From the IMG/VR virus record IMGVR_UViG_3300042934_000302, positions 1 through 58,412 of that record: a stretch of 58,412 nucleotides of DNA; one strand, 5' to 3'. The stretch comes from a virus. The translations under genes and the position numbers were made by a program. Shown here in pieces: positions 42,896-50,539 of the stretch. Below the pieces are notes generated by a model, which worked only from the letters and a program-made list of their open reading frames with translations, did not search any database and was not told the DNA's origin. The first letter of the stretch is position 1. Each line of letters starts with the position of its first letter.

Positions 42896-44044
42896 ATGAG
42901 TAGCGGAACAACGGAAAATCTCGGATTGCACACGTGGGAACCGACTGATTATGTAAAAAGAGACGAGTTTAACGATAACTTCGATAAAATAGATCAAGTT
43001 GCAGGCGATCATGCTGCGCAGTTGGCGGAAGAGACACAACAACGATTGAATCAAATAAATGAAGTGATATATGTCAAAAAAAACAAACCTCAGTATAGGG
43101 GTGTAGCATATGGACTCTTGGAAGGAAATACAGACGTTGACACTATGCTTGCGAATGTTAAAAGCTGGGACTGTCAAATTGAATTGGTTGTTTTTGTTAG
43201 TGTTTCCGATATTAATTCAACATCTTTTGCAACGTTATCTGCCGCTAAAATGGATGAATTTTTTCAAAAGGCAAATACAGCAGGAATAACCATTTCCTTT
43301 ATGGCGATTCATTTAGTTAAAAATTTTGACGATGGAGCAAATGGAAATAAGCAAACGATTAAACCATTGCCAGGTAATGAAAGTACATGGTTTACAAACT
43401 ACGAGCAGGCAGTTCGCTTTTATATGGAATATGCAAAGAACAATGGGGTAGATCATTTTTCTATCGCAAATGAAAATTTGTCAGTATCGACAGATCCAGC
43501 CTTACTTTCTTATTGGATTGCAATGATTAACAGTTTAAAATCAACATATCCAACAATCCAATTATCTTATAACAATAGCGATCCTGAACAGGCAATTTTT
43601 ATTGCTACTCAAAAAGCTGAGAGTGACAATTTACTGAATCATTTGGATTTCATTAGCATGAACGTCTATCCACGTTTAAGTGAAAACACTCTCTACACAG
43701 CCGGAGATGAAAGTTTAAATAAAATGTTAAAGTCCGTATCTTTATTATCTATTAGAGATACGATACACGCCCTGTCAGCATTATATGATAAAGAAATATT
43801 TATTAGCGAAACTGGCTGTATGGGGTTAGACAATTCTCTTTATGAGCCTATTTATTTGAACCAAGGTTCTGACCCAAAACCGACCAATAATTTAGTTCAA
43901 GGATATTATTATAATGGAATTTTTAATAGCTTGGCTTTAATTGATGCTGTTAAAGGGTTGTTCATTTGGAACTATAGTCCTCCATTCGATTTTATTGGAA
44001 AAACTGCTGAAACCATTTTTGAAGATTATATGAAAGGAGAATAA
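42896..44044 (+). CDS. Tail fibre with glycoside-hydrolase-like TIM barrel
   Basis: 382 residues. A short attachment segment (TENLGLHTWEPTDYVKRDEF) and coiled coil (about 30-60) precede a barrel domain with FSIANENLS (about 185-193) and IFISETGCMG (about 302-311), the positions of acid/base and nucleophile glutamates in clan GH-A enzymes. It may trim surface glycans for adsorption. The coding sequence becomes markedly AT-rich from about 43060, while the attachment segment keeps the phage style. Confidence 0.75.
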   Translation: MSSGTTENLGLHTWEPTDYVKRDEFNDNFDKIDQVAGDHAAQLAEETQQRLNQINEVIYVKKNKPQYRGVAYGLLEGNTDVDTMLANVKSWDCQIELVVFVSVSDINSTSFATLSAAKMDEFFQKANTAGITISFMAIHLVKNFDDGANGNKQTIKPLPGNESTWFTNYEQAVRFYMEYAKNNGVDHFSIANENLSVSTDPALLSYWIAMINSLKSTYPTIQLSYNNSDPEQAIFIATQKAESDNLLNHLDFISMNVYPRLSENTLYTAGDESLNKMLKSVSLLSIRDTIHALSALYDKEIFISETGCMGLDNSLYEPIYLNQGSDPKPTNNLVQGYYYNGIFNSLALIDAVKGLFIWNYSPPFDFIGKTAETIFEDYMKGE

Positions 44045-44046
44045 AC

Positions 44047-44988
44047 ATGGCTATTCTTCCTTATGGCTCAACTGTCGCAGGTGAAAAAATTATAACTGAA
44101 CAAGAATTAAATAAAAACACATATATCTCTCCTTTAAAAACCACTTCAGACAGTTGGAATGCCTTTGCTATTATACCTGGGAATGCATTTAACACTAATA
44201 ATAACGCTACAATTAATGTTCGTTTTTCGGTTAAAGGAAAACCCATGTTAGAAAACCAAATTGATCTTATATTAGATTACTATGCGGTTAAAGTAGATGG
44301 CATAAAAACAGAAAAACTTACAGTTCAATCATTCGGATATAATCCTTACATTGATTATGATATTGTATCTAGATGGATTGATGATGGAACAAATATTGGT
44401 TTTTATATAAATATAAGAAACACAAATGATGCTGTTATCGTAAAATGTGAACATTTTTTAATTTCTTTTTCGGGAGTAAGGGAAAGTTTAAAAACGGATA
44501 TTTATTGGGGAAAGTATAATGCATTAATAAGTGGCCCTATTTCCGGAATAGATATCCCAAAAGAAATAATTCGTTTAAATAGAACAAAAATGATTTATCA
44601 AGCAAATACTCAACCTCTAGTTGGGGGGGACACCGTAGATGCAAGTAATACCTTAACATGGGCACTTAAACAAAAAAGTCCTTCTTACATTCCTGATTTG
44701 ATCATACCAGCTAATAGTCTTTACAAATTAAGTGTATCCTTGTCTTTTTTAGGGGTAGGTCAGGAAGCATATACTAAAAACGTATATATTTCTATTAGAA
44801 TAAATGGCTCTACTCAACATAGTTGTGTCCATACTATTAACTCGACATCTACTGATCGGGACGTAAAAGATTTGACGTTGTTCAGAAATTTAGTTAAAGG
44901 TGACACGATACAAATAACCGTATCATTGAGACAACCTAGTGGTTTATCAATTGACACATTAAGTTTTTTAAAAATAGAGGAACAATAA
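44047..44988 (+). CDS. Probable receptor-binding/fibre tip protein
   Basis: 313 residues, AT-rich, beta-strand rich (ATINVRFSVKGKPMLENQID; NVYISIRINGSTQHSC). No catalytic motif. Follows the barrel fibre by 2 bp and shares its foreign composition. Likely host-range protein; family not recognised. Confidence 0.6.
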   Translation: MAILPYGSTVAGEKIITEQELNKNTYISPLKTTSDSWNAFAIIPGNAFNTNNNATINVRFSVKGKPMLENQIDLILDYYAVKVDGIKTEKLTVQSFGYNPYIDYDIVSRWIDDGTNIGFYINIRNTNDAVIVKCEHFLISFSGVRESLKTDIYWGKYNALISGPISGIDIPKEIIRLNRTKMIYQANTQPLVGGDTVDASNTLTWALKQKSPSYIPDLIIPANSLYKLSVSLSFLGVGQEAYTKNVYISIRINGSTQHSCVHTINSTSTDRDVKDLTLFRNLVKGDTIQITVSLRQPSGLSIDTLSFLKIEEQ

Positions 44989-45008
44989 ACAGGAAAGGTA
45001 GTGAAATC

Positions 45009-45308
45009 ATGGCTCTTATCAAACAATATTCTAAAAACGTATATGGAGATGATGTGATCTTTGAAAATGCCTACTTTAAAATTTGCCAAGTTTCTGGAAG
45101 CAAGGAGAAAGTAGAAATGAATGTGTCTATTTTTAAAGATTCAAATAAAGAAATAGCAATAGAAAATAAGAGTTATGAATTTGTACCGTCTATTGAAAAA
45201 GATGCTTCTGAATGGATTAAGCAAGGATATGACTATATGAAAACACTGCCAGAGTTTATTGAAGCTATTGATGTTCCTGAAGATGGTAGCGCAGAAAATT
45301 ATGAATGA
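45009..45308 (+). CDS. Small protein after the fibre genes
   Basis: 99 residues, AT-rich. Beta-strand N-terminus and an acidic helical C-terminus (EWIKQGYDYMKTLPEFIEAI). Small genes in this place often encode fibre assembly chaperones or tip components; not shown here. Confidence 0.55.
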   Translation: MALIKQYSKNVYGDDVIFENAYFKICQVSGSKEKVEMNVSIFKDSNKEIAIENKSYEFVPSIEKDASEWIKQGYDYMKTLPEFIEAIDVPEDGSAENYE

Positions 45309-45351
45309 TTATTAAGGTTGCAATTATTGTTATGATATCTTTAGAAAAATG

Positions 45352-45360
45352 TGGTAAAAT
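45352..45360 (+). promoter_or_regulatory. Extended -10 promoter of the acetyltransferase gene
   Basis: TG-G-TAAAAT matches an extended -10 box (TGnTATAAT). It lies in the gap after the fibre genes. A weak TTGTTA at 45328-45333 is too far to be an ideal -35. Confidence 0.5.
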
Positions 45361-45405
45361 AGATAAAAAATTATTTTAGTGGGTGAAATTATCACGTTAA
45401 ACAAG

Positions 45406-46008
45406 ATGAGAAAAATTCTAAAAATAAACTATATCAAAAGCCTACTATTAAGCAAAGCGCTGAATATTTTGGTCTTTCCAAAGGTAAATATTGGATTGTC
45501 AAAGAACGTAGAAATAATAAATAATGGTCATTTAAGATTGGGAGAAACATGGGAAAAGAATGGCTATTTGCCATCGATGTTTAAGATGGGGGATAATGCA
45601 ATATTGAAAGTAAATGGTAATTTTAATATTTTTTCAGGTTTCAAAGTGTCGATTAATGAGGGTGCAACTTTAGAAATTGGTGACGGTTATGCCAATTATA
45701 ATGTAAATATCGCATGTTTTGAAAAGATAAAGATAGGTAAAAATGTAATTATTTCTGAAAATGTAAGTATTAGAGACTCTGATAATCATAAAATGCTCTA
45801 TTCGGGATATGAAATGAGCAAGCCAATTATCATTGATAATCATGTATGGATAGGCATGAATGTAACTATATTAAAAGGTGTTCATATTGGAGACGGTGCT
45901 ATAATTGCTGCTGGCTCTGTGGTAACAAGAGATGTTCCTAAGCATTGCCTTTTTGGTGGTGTACCAGCTAGATTAATAAAGGAAAATGTGAGTTGGACAG
46001 AAAAGTAG
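45406..46008 (+). CDS. Left-handed beta-helix acetyltransferase (moron)
   Basis: 200 residues from ATG 45406. GTG 45379 or ACG 45394 (with GGGTGA 7 bp before it) would add up to nine residues. Hexapeptide repeats run from about 65 to 185, and the active-site region [20 protein letters not shown], then GSVVTRDVP, is that of NodL/maltose-type O-acetyltransferases. It would acetylate a sugar, plausibly host surface polysaccharide in the lysogen, changing phage receptors. Own promoter, own terminator, AT-rich composition: a moron. Confidence 0.8.
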   Translation: MRKILKINYIKSLLLSKALNILVFPKVNIGLSKNVEIINNGHLRLGETWEKNGYLPSMFKMGDNAILKVNGNFNIFSGFKVSINEGATLEIGDGYANYNVNIACFEKIKIGKNVIISENVSIRDSDNHKMLYSGYEMSKPIIIDNHVWIGMNVTILKGVHIGDGAIIAAGSVVTRDVPKHCLFGGVPARLIKENVSWTEK

Positions 46009-46041
46009 GACGCTACTGCGCAACAACTAAATAATTAACAT

Positions 46042-46066
46042 GAGTCACTAATGTGGCTCTTTTTTA
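46042..46066 (+). terminator. Terminator after the acetyltransferase gene
   Basis: GAGTCAC-TAAT-GTGGCTC stem followed by TTTTTTATT. It closes the moron unit just before the lysis genes. Confidence 0.8.
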
Positions 46067-46088
46067 TTGCCGAAAAGGAGGTGTTCGC

Positions 46089-46325
46089 GTGGATGAATCG
46101 CAAGAAAAGTTAGAGGATCGCGTTGACAAAATCGAAGATGAGTTGAATACGTTAAAAACGCGTGTATCCGTTGTAGAAACTAACGTAAGCACGATACTCG
46201 CGCAGCTTGCCGATATTAAATCGAATACAACGTGGCTTTTACGTCTTGTACTCGGAATCATTATCGCGTCAATTCTTGCGTTAATATTCAAAGATTCCGG
46301 TGCGCTCGCGGCAATCATGCTGTAA
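46089..46325 (+). CDS. XhlA-like holin/haemolysin
   Basis: 78 residues; GTG 46089 with AAAGGAGG upstream. An N-terminal coiled coil (DRVDKIEDELNTLKTRVSVV) and one C-terminal membrane helix (LLRLVLGIIIASILALIF) is the XhlA plan. Helps the holin form the lysis hole. Confidence 0.8.
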   Translation: MDESQEKLEDRVDKIEDELNTLKTRVSVVETNVSTILAQLADIKSNTTWLLRLVLGIIIASILALIFKDSGALAAIML

Positions 46326-46348
46326 TTATACGAAAGGGGACGATTAAA

Positions 46349-47641
46349 ACGAAATTAAAACGATTGTTTGCGCCATTTGCGATTGCAATGGCGTTTTTAT
46401 TATGCTTACCTATGGCAACATTCGCAGCACCACGGGTTGACTTCATTGACGTTAGCCACTGGAACAATTCGTCGGGCCTGCCATTATCCTTTTACCAAAC
46501 GTTAAAGGCCGGTGGCATCGATAGTGTAGTCGTAAAGGTGTCGGACGGCACGAACTATATCGATCCGACTGCGAGTGTGAACGTAGCCAACGCGAATCAA
46601 GCGGGCATGATTGTCAACGCGTACCACTTCGCCCGGCTTACGAGTGCCGCGGATGCCACAAATGAGGCGAAATGGTTCGATCGCCAGCTACGATACGTTG
46701 GCTTCGATAAACTTCGCGATGGCATTGTCGTCGTGGATGTCGAAGTGCCAACGGCAAGACGCGATAAGCTCACAGAGTACACGAATACGTTCATAAGCAC
46801 GATGCATCAACTTGGATACCCGACCGTCGATGTTTATACGGGATCGAGTTTCTACCACGGTAATTTAGATGCGTCGAAGCTATCCGTTAAAGATCCGTGG
46901 CTAGCACGTTATAACGGTGGCACCTCAGAACCTACGTGGCATAATGGAAATAAAGGCGCGTGGCAATGGTCAAGCTCGTATCATTTCGCTGGCATTTCGG
47001 GCAACTTCGATGTATCGCAAGACTTCGCGGGCAAGTATACGAATACTTACATTACGCCGAATGCAACGCCGACTGGTGAGACGAAAAAGATCGGCAGTGT
47101 TTCGCTCGTTAACTGGATGAAGTCGAAGGGCATGGCGTGGTCATACGATGCGCGCGCTAAACTGGCCGCTAAATACGGCATCACGAATTATGGCGGAACA
47201 GCAGCGCAAAACCTCGCATTACTGTCGAAATTGAAAAGCGGCGTGAAACCGGTAAAACTCGTCAATGACGCAAATTATCTTCCGATATCTACGAAGAAAA
47301 TCGTGCTCACGAATAAAGCGTATCTCTATCGCGGCGTCGAGTTCAAATCGAAGTATCGCGTGCGTGGTTACGCAAAGGGTACGAAGTTTACGATCTCCGG
47401 ATATAGGCGATCAGCCATCGGAACTATTCGCCTGCGTACAAAATCAGGCTACTACATTACCGCGAATAAAAAGTATGCGAAAGCAGCGAAGGCGTCGAAA
47501 TCATCACGAAAGTATACGGTACGCGCCGGTGATGCGCTATGGTCGATTGCCCACGCGAAGCATACGACAGTGGCACGGCTGAAATCGTTGAACAAGCTTC
47601 ACAGCAACGTAATTCATATCGGTGACAAATTGAACTATTAA
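46349..47641 (+). CDS. Secreted GH25 endolysin with LysM domain
   Basis: About 430 residues. No usual start codon fits: GAAAGGGG (46332-46339) is followed by ACG 46349 at 9 bp (giving MKLKRLFAPF...) or ATT 46343. An N-terminal signal peptide (hydrophobic core about 8-25, ending ATFA) is followed by a GH25 lysozyme domain (VDFIDVSHWN; the acidic pair in VVVDVEVP), a linker with an SH3-like stretch, and a LysM domain (YTVRAGDALWSIAHAKHTTV). A signal sequence means Sec export, with holin timing activation rather than release. Confidence 0.8.
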   Translation, partial: TKLKRLFAPFAIAMAFLLCLPMATFAAPRVDFIDVSHWNNSSGLPLSFYQTLKAGGIDSVVVKVSDGTNYIDPTASVNVANANQAGMIVNAYHFARLTSAADATNEAKWFDRQLRYVGFDKLRDGIVVVDVEVPTARRDKLTEYTNTFISTMHQLGYPTVDVYTGSSFYHGNLDASKLSVKDPWLARYNGGTSEPTWHNGNKGAWQWSSSYHFAGISGNFDVSQDFAGKYTNTYITPNATPTGETKKIGSVSLVNWMKSKGMAWSYDARAKLAAKYGITNYGGTAAQNLALLSKLKSGVKPVKLVNDANYLPISTKKIVLTNKAYLYRGVEFKSKYRVRGYAKGTKFTISGYRRSAIGTIRLRTKSGYYITANKKYAKAAKASKSSRKYTVRAGDALWSIAHAKHTTVARLKSLNKLHSNVIHIGDKLNY

Positions 47642-47655
47642 GGAGCGATTAATTA

Positions 47656-47997
47656 ATGGACATTTCTAATTATATTGATACAGCAGTTTTCGCAGTAATT
47701 GGCGCATTGATTACGGCAGCATTCCGGTATGGTGTACCGGTGATTGTCGACTTGCTGATTAAGCTTCACGCTGGGCAACTCGTTAAGGCAGCTGAAGCAA
47801 TTTATAGTGGTAGCGGACTTGGCGATGCAAAGTATCAGTTTGTTGCCGATGCACTCGTAGCTTACGCCGCAAAGTTTCACGTTAAGCTCGATGCTACCCG
47901 TGTGAAAACGTACATTGAAGCGGCAGTGACCGATTTACACGTTGCACTCAATGGTGCCGCGAAACAGATTACGGACGCAACGAACGAAAGTAAATAA
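47656..47997 (+). CDS. LLH-family holin
   Basis: 113 residues. One N-terminal membrane helix (VFAVIGALITAAFRYGVPVI, about 12-31), then an amphipathic domain with VADALVAYAAKFHVKLDATR and YIEAAVTDLH, the signature of LL-H-type holins. Directly downstream of the endolysin. Confidence 0.75.
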   Translation: MDISNYIDTAVFAVIGALITAAFRYGVPVIVDLLIKLHAGQLVKAAEAIYSGSGLGDAKYQFVADALVAYAAKFHVKLDATRVKTYIEAAVTDLHVALNGAAKQITDATNESK

Positions 47998-48047
47998 CGA
48001 TTGACCGCGAGTGTGAACGAAAATAGTACGAAAGTTTTCGTTTGCAC

Positions 48048-48076
48048 TTGCATACATAATAGTACCGCGGTAAGAT
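48048..48076 (+). promoter_or_regulatory. Putative promoter upstream of 48119
   Basis: TTGCAT, 17-bp spacer, TAAGAT, about 40 bp before the ATG. With the terminator at 48560 it makes a single-gene unit. Confidence 0.5.
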
Positions 48077-48118
48077 GATGCTAACGATAAAATACGAATT
48101 GAAAACGGAGTGATTACG

Positions 48119-48535
48119 ATGGGATTCTGGAAAGAAGCGTTGCGCGAACGTGTGAATGTCGAAGTGCTGGCTGGTCACCCAACGAATGCGAAATACGTCA
48201 ACATTGCGAGCGGCGATGCGCCAGGCGAAATCCTCGTTGAAGTTGGGCCACGTACCAAACGTGCATATAAGCCGGACAGCATTCGTTGGTCGGAATCATC
48301 GACGCGCAGCAGTGGTGCAGCTGCAGCAGGCGGAATTGCTGGCGGGCTGATCGGTGGCGCGATCGGTGGGATCGCAGGTGCTGCAGTTGGCGGGCGTAAG
48401 CATGATAATTCGAAGGCATACGTGGATCTCGTAGATGCCGAAACTGGCGAAGAAGTTACGTTGCATATTCGATGCAATGCCGCGCAATATCGGCAGATTG
48501 ACGCGTTGATTAGGAGAACGAATACGGCGAAGTAG
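48119..48535 (+). CDS. Glycine-zipper membrane-associated protein
   Basis: 138 residues, ATG 48119 after GGAG. Central glycine zipper (GGIAGGLIGGAIGGIAGAAV, about 73-92) that can insert into membranes, between two soluble parts. Separate promoter and terminator next to the lysogeny end suggest expression in the lysogen, perhaps for exclusion of other phages; speculative. Confidence 0.6.
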   Translation: MGFWKEALRERVNVEVLAGHPTNAKYVNIASGDAPGEILVEVGPRTKRAYKPDSIRWSESSTRSSGAAAAGGIAGGLIGGAIGGIAGAAVGGRKHDNSKAYVDLVDAETGEEVTLHIRCNAAQYRQIDALIRRTNTAK

Positions 48536-48559
48536 AACGTAATACGTTGTAATACAAAA

Positions 48560-48594
48560 CCCCTTACGATTAATTTCGTAGGGGGCGTTTTTTT
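48560..48594 (+). terminator. Terminator between convergent genes
   Basis: CCCCTTACG/CGTAGGGG stem with a single-base bulge, followed by GGCGTTTTTTTG. Probably works in both directions, since CAAAACCCC precedes it on the left. Confidence 0.75.
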
Positions 48595-48596
48595 GT

Positions 48597-49052
48597 TTAT
48601 CGTATGCCAGCGATTTTATCTCGTAGCTCATCAAGCAGAGACGGTTGACATTCCATCGGAAGCGGAAAATCTACGTAATCATTCGTGAACCGCGACAACT
48701 TAGATACGTAGCATTTCGGTGGATGCGTTCGAAGGCATATCGATACTTTTCCGGAAACTTCCGAAATAGGCACGTAATAAATTTCGTTATTTACTCGATT
48801 ATGAATAGCGATGATATCGACTTCCCCACGATGATACCCGTTTGTATCGTTATTTCCCCGAAGGCTAACCTTTATTTCTCCGTTACTTTCGAATGAACTT
48901 TTAACCTGGATAAAATATCTAACGCTAGCTGTCTCAACGCTTAGATCGTATCTTGGATTGCCTGTCGGCATTATTACATCGAATCCCATTTCCGTTAGCT
49001 TATACGCGACAAAATACTCGCTTAGTTTACCCTTTTGGTGTCTATCGTACAT
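48597..49052 (-). CDS. PD-(D/E)XK endonuclease-like protein
   Basis: 151 residues, ATG after GAGGAGA. QKGKLSEYFVAYKLTEMGFD (active-site Glu), NPRYDLSVE (Asp) and YFIQVKSS (QxK) match group I intron-type PD-(D/E)XK nucleases. Leftward beside the att/integrase region. Paralogous in plan to 7590-7973 and 51445-51969. Could act in DNA repair, junction processing or defence. Confidence 0.7.
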   Translation of the reverse strand: MYDRHQKGKLSEYFVAYKLTEMGFDVIMPTGNPRYDLSVETASVRYFIQVKSSFESNGEIKVSLRGNNDTNGYHRGEVDIIAIHNRVNNEIYYVPISEVSGKVSICLRTHPPKCYVSKLSRFTNDYVDFPLPMECQPSLLDELRDKIAGIR

Positions 49053-49207
49053 GGCCTCGTCTCCTCACTGTATAATACGTATGCCAACGGTAAATCACGC
49101 AGTTTTATCGATTTTATTTTCTATGCTAAACTAATATGTATATGCGCTTTATTGACAAATAGTATTCTACGAATTATACTTCGAATATACCAAATGCTAG
49201 ATTTCGC

Positions 49208-49240
49208 TTGACACACCGGGACTCTACCCGTTAGGTCAAC
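49208..49240 (+). repeat. Imperfect direct repeat, left copy
   Basis: Shares GACACA-nC-GGGACTCTAC-nnnn-TAGG with 49333-49365. Together the copies bracket the tRNA-like segment. They may be recombinase arm sites or a duplicated tRNA/terminator end. Confidence 0.5.
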
Positions 49241-49310
49241 GTGTATATATTACCGCATGACTCAAAATCATGTTCCTTCGGGAGTGTCGGTTCGACCCCG
49301 ACCACCGGTA
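49215..49310 (+). tRNA. tRNA-Leu(CAA)-like segment, probable attP core
   Basis: Anticodon arm CATGA-CTCAAAA-TCATG (49256-49272) with U33 and anticodon CAA, a class II variable arm (TTCC-TTCG-GGAG), a perfect T arm GTCGG-TTCGACC-CCGAC (49286-49302) and an acceptor 3' strand CACCGGT with discriminator A. No CCA is encoded. The 5' half is poor: ACCGG (49215-49219) pairs with only the outer five bases and no normal D arm is found. It is therefore more likely the 3' part of a host tRNA-Leu gene carried in attP than a working tRNA. Confidence 0.5.
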
Positions 49311-49332
49311 TTAGAGTTATACGTGAAATACC

Positions 49333-49365
49333 GTGACACAGCGGACTCTACTTCGGTAGGGTTCG
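49333..49365 (+). repeat. Imperfect direct repeat, right copy
   Basis: Partner of 49208-49240. This copy includes the terminator stem. Confidence 0.5.
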
Positions 49366-49373
49366 TTTTTTTG
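49345..49373 (+). terminator. Terminator downstream of the tRNA-like segment
   Basis: ACTCTAC-TTCG-GTAGGGT stem with a TTCG tetraloop, then TCGTTTTTTTG. Fits a tRNA terminator or insulates the integrase gene. Confidence 0.75.
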
Positions 49374-49449
49374 TTTATGTAGGAACATTATTTATGCGCG
49401 AAAATTATGCGCCACGAACTATGCGCACACTCAAAGGAGGATTACGTAA

Positions 49450-50421
49450 TTGCGAAGAAGAAACGACTTGTCAGCAGACGAAATCGCGAAAGTTAATGGG
49501 CTAGTAACAGCCGAATCATTTACGTTAGACGAACTTGTTGATCTGTTCATTAACGATTGTAAGGTGAAGGATCTGCGCGAATATACACAAATAGATTATC
49601 GTAATGATATCCATGCATTCTCGAAATATTTACGTGAACAAGACGTTGATCCACACCCGTCAACAGTAACTACTGATGAAATTAAAGAAAATTTTATTCT
49701 ATACGCTAAAGAAATAAAAAATATTAAGCCAGTGTCGATTAATACTCGTATTCGGTCATTAAAGGTATTCTTTAACTTTTTGAAACGCAACCATTATATT
49801 AAAGACAACCCAATGGAAAGTATTACTCAGCTGAAGCACCGCAATAGAATAATTCCAACGTTTTCTAACAGGCAAATCAATGATTTATTCAATAAAGTTA
49901 ATCTTCGGACATTTACGGGCATTCGCGACCTAACTATTATGAAACTGATGCTGGACATCGGGGTCCGCGTAAATGAATTAATTAACATCGATGTATATGA
50001 TGTGAAACTAGATGACTCAATGGTCCACGTTAGAAAAACTAAAGGATATAATGAGAGAATGTTGCCAATATCTACTGAAATGCGAGAGCAGATAAAAAAA
50101 TATATACGGATTCGAGGACGTCTAACTACCGATGCATTGTTTGTTACAGTAGATGGAGGCAGATTATCTAAGCGGCAAGTTCAGAACCGTGTTATAAAGT
50201 ACGGGAATGATGCTAAGATTGTCGGGGTACGCTGTTCTCCGCATACATTTCGGCATACGTTCGCTAAGATGTCTGTACAAAACGGTGCAAATATATTCGA
50301 CTTACAGATGATGCTTGGTCATACGTCGATGGAAATGGTCCGTATTTACGTTAATCTATTCGGTAATGATGTACGCGAAAAACATAGAGAGTTCTCGCCA
50401 TTAAAAAACCTACACAAATAA
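49450..50421 (+). CDS. int: Tyrosine recombinase / integrase
   Basis: 323 residues, TTG 49450 with AAAGGAGG upstream. An N-terminal SAM-like core-binding domain (DLFINDCKVKDLREYTQIDY) and a catalytic domain with R (IGVRVNELI), HxxR (SPHTFRHTF), LGHTSM and the nucleophile Tyr in MVRIYVNLF (about 306). XerC/D-like size. It would recombine attP with a tRNA-Leu attB, or resolve plasmid dimers. Confidence 0.9.
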   Translation: MRRRNDLSADEIAKVNGLVTAESFTLDELVDLFINDCKVKDLREYTQIDYRNDIHAFSKYLREQDVDPHPSTVTTDEIKENFILYAKEIKNIKPVSINTRIRSLKVFFNFLKRNHYIKDNPMESITQLKHRNRIIPTFSNRQINDLFNKVNLRTFTGIRDLTIMKLMLDIGVRVNELINIDVYDVKLDDSMVHVRKTKGYNERMLPISTEMREQIKKYIRIRGRLTTDALFVTVDGGRLSKRQVQNRVIKYGNDAKIVGVRCSPHTFRHTFAKMSVQNGANIFDLQMMLGHTSMEMVRIYVNLFGNDVREKHREFSPLKNLHK

Positions 50422-50434
50422 AAAATAAAAGCCA

Positions 50435-50452
50435 CCGGTACTGGAATACCGG
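50435..50452. terminator. Hairpin after the integrase gene
   Basis: CCGGTA-CTGGAA-TACCGG stem. Its T-rich flank is on the leftward side (TTTTATTTTTTATT), so it is a better terminator for leftward transcription than for the integrase. It shares CCACCGGTA with the 3' end of the tRNA-like segment. Confidence 0.45.
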
Positions 50453-50462
50453 CAGCCATTCG

Positions 50463-50510
50463 TGAGTAAACACGAGTTATACACCATCTATATTATACCT
50501 CGTTTACTCA
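50463..50510. promoter_or_regulatory. Inverted repeat before the 50540 gene
   Basis: TGAGTAAAC (50463-50471) and GTTTACTCA (50502-50510) are perfect 9-bp inverted arms around an AT-rich centre containing TATATTATAC. Likely an operator or autoregulatory site for the DNA-binding protein encoded next. Confidence 0.55.
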
Positions 50511-50539
50511 TTCGTGGCAAGGCGGAGAGGGTTTTTATC

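Larger units (their letters stand above)
49053..49449. other. Non-coding att region before the integrase
   Basis: About 400 bp without a gene. It contains a tRNA-Leu-like segment, two imperfect 33-bp direct repeats on either side of it, and a terminator. The left 150 bp are AT-rich, with a TTGACA-like box at 49152-49157. This is the usual place of attP, next to the recombinase gene. Confidence 0.65.

Noticed and set aside
49215-49310. Fully functional tRNA-Leu
   Set aside because: The D arm and inner acceptor pairs do not form and no CCA is encoded, so I kept it only as a tRNA-like segment.
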